Below are positions 55,789-64,000 of a DNA stretch of 64,000 nt, one piece after another. The position numbers and the translations under genes were made by a program. Source of the DNA: Flavipsychrobacter sp. Its GTDB lineage: Bacteria > Bacteroidota > Bacteroidia > Chitinophagales > Chitinophagaceae. Numbering within the stretch: position 1 is the stretch's first letter; each line of letters starts with the position of its first letter. The notes below the pieces were generated by a model. It saw only the letters and a program-made list of their open reading frames with translations. It did no database searches and was not told where the DNA came from. The stretch covers positions 62,001 to 126,000 of the forward strand of contig JAJNBJ010000006.1 of the NCBI GenBank assembly GCA_021155965.1. The letters run 5' to 3'.

Positions 55789-56691
55789 ATGGAGTTTGGT
55801 AAAATCTCAGAAAACGACCTGGAAAAAATTGATTTTAAATTGCCGCCGGATCCCCCGGAAACAACAACTGTGCTGAAAAAAGGCAAGGGCAAGACAAAAT
55901 TCTACATTGGTTGCGCCAAGTGGGGCAGGAAAGACTGGGTGGGCAAATTGTACCCCAATGGAACAAAAGACAAGGATTTTCTGCAGCAATATGCGAAGCA
56001 ATTCAACAGCATTGAATTCAATGGGTTCTTCTACAATGTTCACTCGCGTGAGCAAGTGGAGAAATGGGTGAAGGCGGTACCCCGGGGGTTTTTATTTTGC
56101 CCTAAGTTCACGCAATATATCACGCACATTCGCAGGCTGCAGAATACAAAAGCAGAGGTGGATGAATTTCTGAATATAGTTTCTGCATTTGGTAAGCACC
56201 TCGGCCCAATATTCCTGATGCCAAATCCGCAAATGGGCTTAAAGCATTTAGAGACGATTGAAAATTTCATCAACGATCTTCCTGCAGATATTGATCTGTT
56301 CCTTGAGCTAAGGCATGAGGAATGGTATAACGGTAGCAGTGGCTATAATAAAGAACTGTATCAATTTTTGCAGAAGTCGAAAAGAGGGATAGTAATTACT
56401 GATGCCGCGGGCCGAAGGGACTGCGTGCATATGCACCTTTCCACTCCTGAATGTTTCATTCGTTTTGTGGGCAATGCCCTGCACAGAACAGATTATCTCC
56501 GTATTGATGAGTGGGTGAAACGTATAAAGGAATGGATGGGTGAGGGATTGGAGCGATGCTACTTTTTTATGCACCAGCACGAGGAACTACACTCGCCCGA
56601 GCTGATAAAATATTTCATTGAGCAGATGAACAAGCATTGCGGAACTGATATACCTTTACCTGTACTGTATAATGAGGGTTCACTTTTTTAA
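55789..56691 (+). CDS. DUF72 domain protein
   Basis: 'FYIGCAKWGRKDWVGKLYP', 'YAKQFNSIEFNGFFYNVHSREQVEKWVKAVPRGFLFCPKF' typical of DUF72. Confidence 0.93.
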   Translation: MEFGKISENDLEKIDFKLPPDPPETTTVLKKGKGKTKFYIGCAKWGRKDWVGKLYPNGTKDKDFLQQYAKQFNSIEFNGFFYNVHSREQVEKWVKAVPRGFLFCPKFTQYITHIRRLQNTKAEVDEFLNIVSAFGKHLGPIFLMPNPQMGLKHLETIENFINDLPADIDLFLELRHEEWYNGSSGYNKELYQFLQKSKRGIVITDAAGRRDCVHMHLSTPECFIRFVGNALHRTDYLRIDEWVKRIKEWMGEGLERCYFFMHQHEELHSPELIKYFIEQMNKHCGTDIPLPVLYNEGSLF

Positions 56692-56697
56692 AGTGTT

Positions 56698-57114
56698 ATG
56701 GCAGAACTAAAAACAAAGGAAAATAAAGCAAGTGTCAAAGACTTCCTGAACACAATAGAGAACGAGCAGAAGCGTGCCGATTGTTTTGAGGTGTTGAAAA
56801 TAATGGAGGATGCTACGGGTCAGAAGGGGCATATGTGGGGTGGTGCAATTGTGGGTTTTGGCCGTTATCATTACAAATATGATTCGGGTCATGAGGGAGA
56901 TTCGTGTAAGGTGGGGTTCTCGCCGCGGAAAGCAAATATTACTTTCTATATCATGATGGGTAGCAAAACAGAGGCGGAACAGTTGAAAAAATTAGGCAAG
57001 CATAAGGTGAGCGGCTCCTGCCTGCACATCAACAAATTGGCTGATGTTGATAAGGCTATCCTGAAAAAAATGGTGAAAGATGCATACGATGCAATGACAA
57101 AGCAATACGGATAG
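56698..57114 (+). CDS. DUF1801-like protein
   Basis: 'CFEVLKIMEDATGQKGHMWGGAIVGFGRYHYKYDSGHEGDSCKVGFSPRKANITFYIM'. Confidence 0.9.
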   Translation: MAELKTKENKASVKDFLNTIENEQKRADCFEVLKIMEDATGQKGHMWGGAIVGFGRYHYKYDSGHEGDSCKVGFSPRKANITFYIMMGSKTEAEQLKKLGKHKVSGSCLHINKLADVDKAILKKMVKDAYDAMTKQYG

Positions 57115-57120
57115 CACGGC

Positions 57121-57942
57121 ATGCAACAAAATAATCACGACTATATTATTAGTGGCGGACAACAAGGCAAATCGCGCCTTGATGTGTTATCGCATGTTTT
57201 ACAGGACTACACAAAGTCGTTGCTGGAAAAACATGGAGTATCCAAGGGTATCTCTTTTCTTGACGTTGGTTGTGGCGGTGGTAATGTATCGGCAATGGTA
57301 GCGGATATGGTTGGGGAGAATGGTCTCGTTACTGCAATTGATTTTGACGAAAGCATAATCGCCCTCGCAAAACAGGATGCTGAAGCGATTGGAAGAAAGA
57401 ATGTTACATTCAACGCAATGAGTGCCTATGAACTTCCGTATAACAAAGAGTTTGACGTTGCTTATGCGCGTTTTTTATTATCTCACCTGGAAGATCCGCT
57501 TGCAGTGCTGCAGCGCATGAAACAAGGTGTGAAACCCGGTGGGAGGGTAATTGTTGAGGATGTTCAATTTTCAGGACATTTTTGCCATCCATATTGCAAT
57601 GCATTCTGCCGGTATGTGGAGTACTATATGAAAGTTGCTGAGCATAAAGGAGCAAATGCTGAGATAGGGCCAATGCTTGTATCATTGTTCCGGGAAGCAG
57701 GTTTTAATGAGATAGGTTTCGACATGATACAGCCGTGCTTTAATACCGGAGAAGGTAAGTGGATGGCATGGCTGACACTTGACAGGATAAAGGAAACACT
57801 AATTAATGAGCAGATCGCATTCCGTGATGAAATTGTTGCTTTATTGCATGAGATTGAAGATTTTACGAATGATCAGAATACTGTCATAAGTATGCCGCGT
57901 ATTTTCAGGGTGTGGGGTGTTAACACTAATGTTGTAAAGTAG
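57121..57942 (+). CDS. Class I SAM-dependent methyltransferase
   Basis: 'ISFLDVGCGGGNVSAMVADMVGENGLVTAIDFDESIIALAKQDA'. Confidence 0.92.
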   Translation: MQQNNHDYIISGGQQGKSRLDVLSHVLQDYTKSLLEKHGVSKGISFLDVGCGGGNVSAMVADMVGENGLVTAIDFDESIIALAKQDAEAIGRKNVTFNAMSAYELPYNKEFDVAYARFLLSHLEDPLAVLQRMKQGVKPGGRVIVEDVQFSGHFCHPYCNAFCRYVEYYMKVAEHKGANAEIGPMLVSLFREAGFNEIGFDMIQPCFNTGEGKWMAWLTLDRIKETLINEQIAFRDEIVALLHEIEDFTNDQNTVISMPRIFRVWGVNTNVVK

Positions 57943-58064
57943 TTATTTGTAGTTTGCTGATAAGTAGTTGCATGTACTGCCTGACCAGGAATATTCGCAA
58001 GTTCTCCTCTGCTATCCTATTAATTATTGTTATTACTTACTATTTTGTTCTCATTATCACGCAT

Positions 58065-59936
58065 ATGCGCTACCTGTTATCCATATTGCTTTGCCTGTTA
58101 GTCATTTCCGGTTATGCGCAGTCCCGGATGCCCGCATTTCATAAATACAACGACCAATATTACTTTATAGATACCAATAAATATTTTCACCAGCATTCTC
58201 TGGCAGAGGTGGGTGATAGTTTAAAAAAACTGGAGCAGCTGGCAGAAGAAGCAGGAGACCCGGAATTTGCAGGCAGCCTTAAATTACATGCGATCATAAA
58301 GGCATTCAGGGAACGGAAGATCAGCAATGATACAATAGAAAATGACCTGCTGATGCTTAATGCACATGCCAGGGATAACGGCCTCCACTATCTTGAAGCA
58401 GATGTTCTGCAAATGCTGGGAGATTTTTACGGAGAGAATAATGAAAAGCAAAGTACGGCCATTGAGTTTTATGTATCGGCTTATGCTATCTATAAGAATT
58501 TTTCTTCCGCGCAGTTCCCGCCCAAACAGTCATATATCTATACGCTTGCAGGAATGTATTATAAGTATGAGGACTACAACAATGCCATAAAATACATGCA
58601 GGAGGCGATCCACTCGCCTAATTCGGTAAATAAGAATATTTTCTGCTCCATGTATAATACGGTGGGTATGGCATACCGGCAGCAGGGTAAGTATGACAGT
58701 GCGATCGTTTATTTTAAAAGATCCTATGAAGCAGCCGTAAGACTTGAAAACACTGCATGGCAGGGTATATCGCAGGGTAATATAGGTATCACTTACTTTC
58801 GCCAGAAGAAATATGCAGAGGCAATACCCCTGCTGAAAATAGATATAGAATCAGGGCTTAATACAAATAATATCAAGAATAGTATAGGGTCTATGGCCAT
58901 ATTGGCTACCATTTACAACGAACAACATGAGTATGATAAGGCTGAAGAATTGCTGCTGAAAGGTTTGAGGCTGGGGCAAAGTAAGCAGTTCTGGCCCAGT
59001 TACCAGCTCGCCGAACAGTTGTTCACACAATTATATAAGTTATATGCTGCCAGGGGCAATTTTAAGCTCGCTTACCTATATGCTGATTCTGCAATAATGG
59101 CAAAAGACAGTGCCATCAATCGTAACAATGCCGTTGTTCTTGCCAAGGCGTCCGAAAAGCAAAATTTTATACAGCAAAAGCTAGACGAAGAAAAGTTTCA
59201 AAACCAGGCAAAGCTGAATGAATTAGCTATCAGTAAAAAAAGAATTGAGATCACGTTCGCAATAATTGGGTTGGGTATACTACTTGCAGTTATCGTTTTC
59301 ATAACGCGCGAAAGGAAACGTTCGGAAATTTTGTTGTTGAATATCCTGCCTGAAAGAATTGCAGACAGGCTTAAAAAGAAAGAACATCCTATCGCCGATT
59401 ACTTCGATCATGCCTCGATCATATTTATAGATATGGCAGGTTTTACGGTTTTCGCCGATGGGCGCGATCCTAAAGAGATCGTGAATATCCTCAATCATGT
59501 TTTCACATCATTTGACAATATAGCGGAAAGACATGGTCTTGAAAAAATAAAAACTATTGGGGATTGTTATATGGCAGTGAGCGGCCTGCCCGACCCGCAT
59601 CCTAACCACGCAGAGGCTGCAACCCAGATGGCGCTTGACATAAGGGCTGAGATGAAAGGGTATGAAGCTTCGGATGGCACGCCCATTGAATTCAGGATTG
59701 GGTTGGATTGCGGCCCGGTAGTTGCTGGCGTAATAGGCCGGAGGAAATTTATTTACGACCTGTGGGGCGACACTGTGAACACTGCGAGCCGCATGGAGAC
59801 TACCGGAGTGGCAGGTGAAATACACTGCACAGACAGGTTCAAAAAAATAATCGAACACAAACACCGCTTCAGGGCGCGTGGGCAAACCGAGATAAAAGGC
59901 AAGGGTGCGATGGATACCTGGCTTATTGTAGAGTAA
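58065..59936 (+). CDS. TPR-containing class III adenylate/guanylate cyclase
   Basis: ORF 57954..59936; likely start MRYLLSILLCLLVISGYAQ at 58065. TPR units, TM 'FAIIGLGILLAVIVFIT', cyclase 'ASIIFIDMAGFTVFADGRDPKEIVNILNHVFTSFDNIAERHGLEKIKTIGDCYMAVSGLP...YDLWGDTVNTASRMETTG'. Confidence 0.95.
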   Translation: MRYLLSILLCLLVISGYAQSRMPAFHKYNDQYYFIDTNKYFHQHSLAEVGDSLKKLEQLAEEAGDPEFAGSLKLHAIIKAFRERKISNDTIENDLLMLNAHARDNGLHYLEADVLQMLGDFYGENNEKQSTAIEFYVSAYAIYKNFSSAQFPPKQSYIYTLAGMYYKYEDYNNAIKYMQEAIHSPNSVNKNIFCSMYNTVGMAYRQQGKYDSAIVYFKRSYEAAVRLENTAWQGISQGNIGITYFRQKKYAEAIPLLKIDIESGLNTNNIKNSIGSMAILATIYNEQHEYDKAEELLLKGLRLGQSKQFWPSYQLAEQLFTQLYKLYAARGNFKLAYLYADSAIMAKDSAINRNNAVVLAKASEKQNFIQQKLDEEKFQNQAKLNELAISKKRIEITFAIIGLGILLAVIVFITRERKRSEILLLNILPERIADRLKKKEHPIADYFDHASIIFIDMAGFTVFADGRDPKEIVNILNHVFTSFDNIAERHGLEKIKTIGDCYMAVSGLPDPHPNHAEAATQMALDIRAEMKGYEASDGTPIEFRIGLDCGPVVAGVIGRRKFIYDLWGDTVNTASRMETTGVAGEIHCTDRFKKIIEHKHRFRARGQTEIKGKGAMDTWLIVE

Positions 59937-59938
59937 GA

Positions 59939-60484
59939 TCAGTAAAGAGCTGTGGGAAGCCCATCGATGCTTATCCTGTTCTTCTCCTGTTTATAGGTTT
60001 TTAATCCTGCAAACCCTTTTTTGTCTTCCCATTTTTGGGCATGGTCCCTTTCCCCGGCATATTCATACAAGGGTACACTATACCCGCATGAGTTTTGTAT
60101 TTTATGAACATCGGCAACAATTATCTGCCGTGTGGACAATCGTAACTGAAAGAGGGGCGCTATTTCTTCCCACTCCTCATCGCCCGGTAAAATGGCGCGT
60201 CCTTTGCCATATAACCGCAGGATATTGGGTGGGCCGTCATACGAGCAGAACATGAAGGTTATCCGGCCATTCTGTAACAGGTGGGCAGATGTTTCGTTGC
60301 CACTGCCCACAAGGTCCATGTATGCTACGCGGTTTTCAGAAAGTACCCTGAAACTATCTGAGCCCTTTGGCGAAAGATTGATATGATGTTGCTCGTCTAA
60401 TGGCGCAGTGGCAACGAAAAACATTTTTTGTTTTGCGATAAACTCTTTTTCCTGTTCGCGTATGTGGTCATGAAAGCCGCCCAT
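59939..60484 (-). CDS. Pyridoxamine 5'-phosphate oxidase-like flavoprotein
   Basis: 'KQKMFFVATAPLDEQHHINLSPKGSDSFRVLSENRVAYMDLVGSGNETSAHLLQNGRITFMFCSYDGPPNILRLYGKGRAI'. Confidence 0.9.
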   Translation of the reverse strand: MGGFHDHIREQEKEFIAKQKMFFVATAPLDEQHHINLSPKGSDSFRVLSENRVAYMDLVGSGNETSAHLLQNGRITFMFCSYDGPPNILRLYGKGRAILPGDEEWEEIAPLFQLRLSTRQIIVADVHKIQNSCGYSVPLYEYAGERDHAQKWEDKKGFAGLKTYKQEKNRISIDGLPTALY

Positions 60485-60501
60485 AAGTACAATTTTATAC
60501 T

Positions 60502-61116
60502 TTAATAAGTTCTTTTGTTGTTTTTGCAATACGTGTCTGATCGTTCAAGAGGGTATTTCTTATCCAGGTCTATATTGTTGAAACTTTCTTTTTTCCCCCA
60601 GGCGAACAATTTTTCAAAGAATGGTAATAGCCTGTTCGTTTTTATTTGACCCAGGAAATAAACTTCATGCTCTTTCTCCTTCATACCCATGTCATAAAGC
60701 AATTGATCGTGTTCGTGTATGCCGAGAGCATTAAAGTATTGTTTCATGCGGAAGTATTCGCACACATTCCCACTCTCCAGCCTGCCCGCAAAATAAAAAG
60801 GCATGAACCATCCTATTACATAACAACTGCCCGAAATAATTTTGCCAATAATATGGAACCTGAATTCGTAATATTTTCTTATTGGCACATCATATTGGTT
60901 CATCAGGCTTAGTACCTCCCTGCGGTGGTTCCATTCGTCAATTTCTATTTGGTGTATAGCCTTTTTTTCTTCAGGATCTTTTACCGAACCTGCATGGCCC
61001 TGGTAGGCAAAGGCTGCAGCTTTTTCGGCAGAATAGGCTCTTTGCATCAGGTTTGTAAGGGCAGGATGGTCCAGTTTCATTTTAAAGGCTGTAAAAGCGA
61101 TAATATTTGTATCCAA
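60502..61116 (-). CDS. Demethoxyubiquinone hydroxylase-like (Coq7/ferritin-like) protein
   Basis: 'MQRAYSAEKAAAFAYQGHAGSVKDPEEKKAIHQIEIDEWNHRREV', later 'KEKEHEVYFL'; E..ExxH-type di-iron pattern. Confidence 0.8.
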   Translation of the reverse strand: MDTNIIAFTAFKMKLDHPALTNLMQRAYSAEKAAAFAYQGHAGSVKDPEEKKAIHQIEIDEWNHRREVLSLMNQYDVPIRKYYEFRFHIIGKIISGSCYVIGWFMPFYFAGRLESGNVCEYFRMKQYFNALGIHEHDQLLYDMGMKEKEHEVYFLGQIKTNRLLPFFEKLFAWGKKESFNNIDLDKKYPLERSDTYCKNNKRTY

Positions 61117-61240
61117 TACAAAAATAGGTGATGATGTTATTCCTGACTATTTAATTTTCAAATAGTACTATATGTAAAAAAGGTTACTCATTAGCACATG
61201 TCATTCGCAATTACTACTTTAGCAGTCCAAAATCAATTGA

Positions 61241-61987
61241 ATGAAATTGCTCGAGAATAAAGTAGCGCTCATTACCGGTGCAAGCCGTGGAATAGGAGAG
61301 GCTATAGCTCAGAAATTTGCAGAGCATGGCGCAAATATTGCTTTTACCTATTTATCATCTGAAGAAAAGGCAAAAGCGCTGGAGGAAAAACTTGCAGCTA
61401 TGGGTGTAAAGGCCAAGGGTTATAAAAGCGACGCTGGCGATTTCAAAGCTGCTGAACAACTGGCTAATGATGTGGTAAAAGAATTTGGTACCATTGATAT
61501 ATGCGTGAATAATGCTGGTATCAGCCGGGATAATTTATTGCTCCGTCTTACACCGGAACAGTGGGATGAGGTGATGCAGGCAAACCTGAAAAGCGTGTAC
61601 AACCTCACAAAACAGGTAATGCGGCCAATGATGAAGGCGCGTTCAGGCAGCATCATTAATATGAGCTCTATTGTTGGTATAAAAGGTAATGCAGGCCAAA
61701 GCGCATATGCAGCCAGCAAGGCTGGTATTATTGGTTTTACAAAAAGTATTGCGCAGGAAATAGGCAGCCGCAACATTCGTTGTAATGTGATAGCTCCGGG
61801 TTTTGTAGAAACAGATATGACCCATTACCTGAAAGGTGACGAAGCAGAAAAATGGTTCAAGGATATACCATTGGGACGGTTTGGTAAAACAGAGGACATT
61901 GCCAATGCAGCACTGTTCCTGGCGTCTGATATGGGTAGTTACATTACCGGGCAGGTATTAAGTGTATGCGGAGGGATGACACAATAA
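61241..61987 (+). CDS. fabG: 3-oxoacyl-[acyl-carrier-protein] reductase
   Basis: 'ALITGASRGIGEAIAQKFAEHGANI', 'NNAGISRDNLLLRLTPEQWDEVMQANLKSVYNLTKQV', 'YAASKAGIIGFTKSIAQEIGSRNIRCNVIAPGFVETDM'. Confidence 0.96.
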   Translation: MKLLENKVALITGASRGIGEAIAQKFAEHGANIAFTYLSSEEKAKALEEKLAAMGVKAKGYKSDAGDFKAAEQLANDVVKEFGTIDICVNNAGISRDNLLLRLTPEQWDEVMQANLKSVYNLTKQVMRPMMKARSGSIINMSSIVGIKGNAGQSAYAASKAGIIGFTKSIAQEIGSRNIRCNVIAPGFVETDMTHYLKGDEAEKWFKDIPLGRFGKTEDIANAALFLASDMGSYITGQVLSVCGGMTQ

Positions 61988-62068
61988 AGGGATGCTGGAT
62001 TGAAGTGATGACATAAACTGTTATCCGGTATTTAGTATCCGGAAACCAGTATCGTTTAAAAAATGATT

Positions 62069-62076
62069 TAACTTTG
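62069..62076 (+). promoter_or_regulatory. Bacteroidota -7 promoter element (TAACTTTG)
   Basis: Matches TAnnTTTG, 21 bp upstream of the fabH ATG. Confidence 0.5.
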
Positions 62077-62097
62077 TTTGTTTTTAAATAATTATAA

Positions 62098-63102
62098 ATG
62101 CAGAAAATTCATGCTGCTATCACTGGGGTAGGTGGATATGTTCCGGAATACAGGCTTACAAATGCTGAACTGGAGAAAATGATGGATACTACCGATGAGT
62201 GGATACAGACAAGAACAGGGATAAAGGAGCGCCGGATTCAAAAAGGAGAAGGTAAGGGAAGCAGCGACATGGCGGTTGAAGCCGTAAAAAACCTGCTGGA
62301 TAAAAAGGGTATTGATCCGAAAGAAATAGAGCTGCTTATATGCGCTACTACCACGCCGGATATGCAGTTCCCTGCTACAGCAAATATAATATGTGATAAG
62401 GCAGGTTTGTCAAATGCTTGGGGCTACGATGTAAGCGCAGCCTGCAGTGGTTTTATTTTCGCTTTAACTACCGGGACACAGTTCATTGAAACGGGCAAGC
62501 ATAAAAAAGTAATAGTAGTTGGTGTGGATAAAATGAGCTCCATCATTAACTATGAGGACCGCACAACTGCGATCATCTTCGGAGATGGTGGTGGGGCTGT
62601 ATTGCTGGAGCCAACCACTGAAGAATATGGTGTGCTGGATTCCGTACTCCGCACCGATGGTGCCGGGCGCGTGCACCTGCACCAGAAAGCAGGGGGCTCT
62701 GTAAAGCCGGCAACTATGGAAACAGTAATGAACAAAGAACATTATGTGTACCAGGAAGGGCAGGCGGTTTTCAAATTTGCGGTGAAAAATATGGCGGATG
62801 TCGCGGCGGATATTATGGCACGCAACAACCTTACCGCTGATACAGTGCAATGGTTAGCACCGCACCAGGCCAATAAACGTATCATCTCAGCCACGGCAGA
62901 GCGCATGGGGTTGCCTGCAGAAAAGGTGATCATTAATATCGACCGGTACGGCAATACTACAAATGGTACCCTTCCTCTATGTTTGTGGGAGTGGGAAGAT
63001 AAGTTCCGTAAAGGCGATAATATAGTAATGGCTGCATTTGGCGGGGGCTTTACCTGGGGCGCCCTCTATATCAAATGGGCATACGATACCCCAAAAAAGT
63101 AG
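62098..63102 (+). CDS. fabH: Beta-ketoacyl-ACP synthase III
   Basis: 'TDEWIQTRTGIKERRI', 'YDVSAACSGFIFALTTGTQFI', 'WLAPHQANKRIISATAERMGLP', 'RYGNTTNGTLPLCLWEW'. Confidence 0.96.
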   Translation: MQKIHAAITGVGGYVPEYRLTNAELEKMMDTTDEWIQTRTGIKERRIQKGEGKGSSDMAVEAVKNLLDKKGIDPKEIELLICATTTPDMQFPATANIICDKAGLSNAWGYDVSAACSGFIFALTTGTQFIETGKHKKVIVVGVDKMSSIINYEDRTTAIIFGDGGGAVLLEPTTEEYGVLDSVLRTDGAGRVHLHQKAGGSVKPATMETVMNKEHYVYQEGQAVFKFAVKNMADVAADIMARNNLTADTVQWLAPHQANKRIISATAERMGLPAEKVIINIDRYGNTTNGTLPLCLWEWEDKFRKGDNIVMAAFGGGFTWGALYIKWAYDTPKK

Positions 63103-63165
63103 GTGTCTTAGGTGATAAGTTGAAATGTTAATAAGCCACCTGATTGCATTCGTCTTTTTTTGTCT

Positions 63166-63173
63166 TAAATTTG
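63166..63173 (+). promoter_or_regulatory. Bacteroidota -7 promoter element (TAAATTTG)
   Basis: Matches TAnnTTTG, 16 bp upstream of ATG 63190. Confidence 0.5.
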
Positions 63174-63189
63174 CACTAATTACTATTAT

Positions 63190-63768
63190 ATGAAAAATAA
63201 TAAGTTAAGCATACTTATAGCAGCAGGTTTAATAATAATGGCAGGTGCCGCACGCATCATTAACCATGAGATGCACCTATACAACTTTGCACCCGTATGC
63301 GCACTGGGCTTGTTCAGCGGAGCGGTGATAAAGGATAAGAAAATTGCTTTTTTGCTGCCCATACTGGCGCAGTTGATGGGCGATATATATATATCCTTAT
63401 TTACCCAATGGCCGGGGTTCTATGGCATAGAACAGGCTTGTGTGTATACAGCGTTATTACTTGTAACTGTTATGGGCACAGTAATGAACCAGCCAAAGGC
63501 ACTTAAAGTGCTAGGTTATACTTTGGCAGGTGCAGTTGTGTTCTTCCTCGTAAGCAATTTTGGAGTGTTCCTGGCTATGTCTTTCGGTAAAACCGACCTG
63601 TACCATTATGGCACAGGATTTACCGGCCTGGTAAATACTTATGTCGCGGCTATTCCGTTCTTCAAGCATACATTGATAGGTGAATTCTCGGGTAGTATAT
63701 TGCTGTTTGGTGCTTATTACCTGTTGCAGCAAGCAATGGAAAGCAAAGTACAGAAAGCAGGAGCTTAA
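63190..63768 (+). CDS. DUF6580-like integral membrane protein
   Basis: 'RIINHEMHLYNFAPVCALGLFSGAVIKDKKIAFLLPILAQLMGDIYISLF...FYGIEQACVYTALLLVTVMG'. Confidence 0.8.
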   Translation: MKNNKLSILIAAGLIIMAGAARIINHEMHLYNFAPVCALGLFSGAVIKDKKIAFLLPILAQLMGDIYISLFTQWPGFYGIEQACVYTALLLVTVMGTVMNQPKALKVLGYTLAGAVVFFLVSNFGVFLAMSFGKTDLYHYGTGFTGLVNTYVAAIPFFKHTLIGEFSGSILLFGAYYLLQQAMESKVQKAGA

Positions 63769-63786
63769 AGATATTTAGTGCATAAA

Positions 63787-63819
63787 ATAAAAACGAGCGG
63801 ATTTCCGCTCGTTTTTATT
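63787..63819. terminator. Bidirectional rho-independent terminator between convergent genes
   Basis: AAAAACGAGCGGA-TT-TCCGCTCGTTTTT. Confidence 0.88.
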
Positions 63820-63844
63820 TTATAATGTTACTTGAAGCATTACG

Positions 63845-64000
63845 TCAATAAAACTCTCCAAGTTTAGTAACCGTACTTATTAGGTTGTAGTTTGTGTCAA
63901 CTCTAATTCCAATCTGAGTACCATGATTCATTCCTTTAGGTGCAGTCATTACAATAAAAAATGAATCATGATTGGTACATTTTGTTAAATGCCATTTTTT
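63845..64000 (-). CDS. C-terminal end of an unidentified protein, truncated by the window edge
   Basis: Open minus-strand frame to the right edge: ...KKWHLTKCTNHDSFFIVMTAPKGMNHGTQIGIRVDTNYNLISTVTKLGEFY*; not in the ORF track because incomplete. Confidence 0.5.
   Translation of the reverse strand, partial: KKWHLTKCTNHDSFFIVMTAPKGMNHGTQIGIRVDTNYNLISTVTKLGEFY

Noticed and set aside
1-64000. tRNA or rRNA genes
   Set aside because: No cloverleaf or rRNA-like stretch was recognised by eye; a tRNAscan/Infernal run would be needed to be certain.

Overview
The window is a Bacteroidota chromosome segment, probably Chitinophagaceae-like (TAnnTTTG-type promoters, T9SS sorting tails, Dma-like sigma/anti-sigma pair). 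Two parts are visible. (i) About 1-29.2 kb is an accessory locus, almost all on the minus strand. It holds seven secreted surface-protein genes: six built from tandem Ig-like (BIg2-like) units plus one NHL-repeat/Ig protein. All six with a visible C-terminus end in a putative type IX secretion (T9SS) sorting domain. An ECF sigma factor and a putative membrane-spanning anti-sigma/beta-barrel protein lie inside the locus. (ii) About 29.4-64 kb is mostly housekeeping: a DUF4402 protein, a PorW/SprE-like TPR protein, AtpZ, SprT-like, arginase family, a two-component system, GH3, SDRs, two toxin-antitoxin modules, CinA, AroK, Ogt, DUF763, Lpd, FtsH, RsfS, BirA, a class III cyclase, FabG and FabH. 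The strongest unusual signals are: a domain grammar (A-B(n)-C) in the giant Ig arrays, including an exact 651-bp three-domain super-repeat; cysteine positions that change together between domain types; a second Cys-containing repeat module; a sigma/dual-membrane anti-sigma candidate pair inside the locus; a PorW/SprE-like protein with a long N-terminal 'DS' repeat and no lipobox; and attenuator-like alternative hairpins upstream of the DUF4402 gene. All family assignments are by eye from the sequence; no searches were run.
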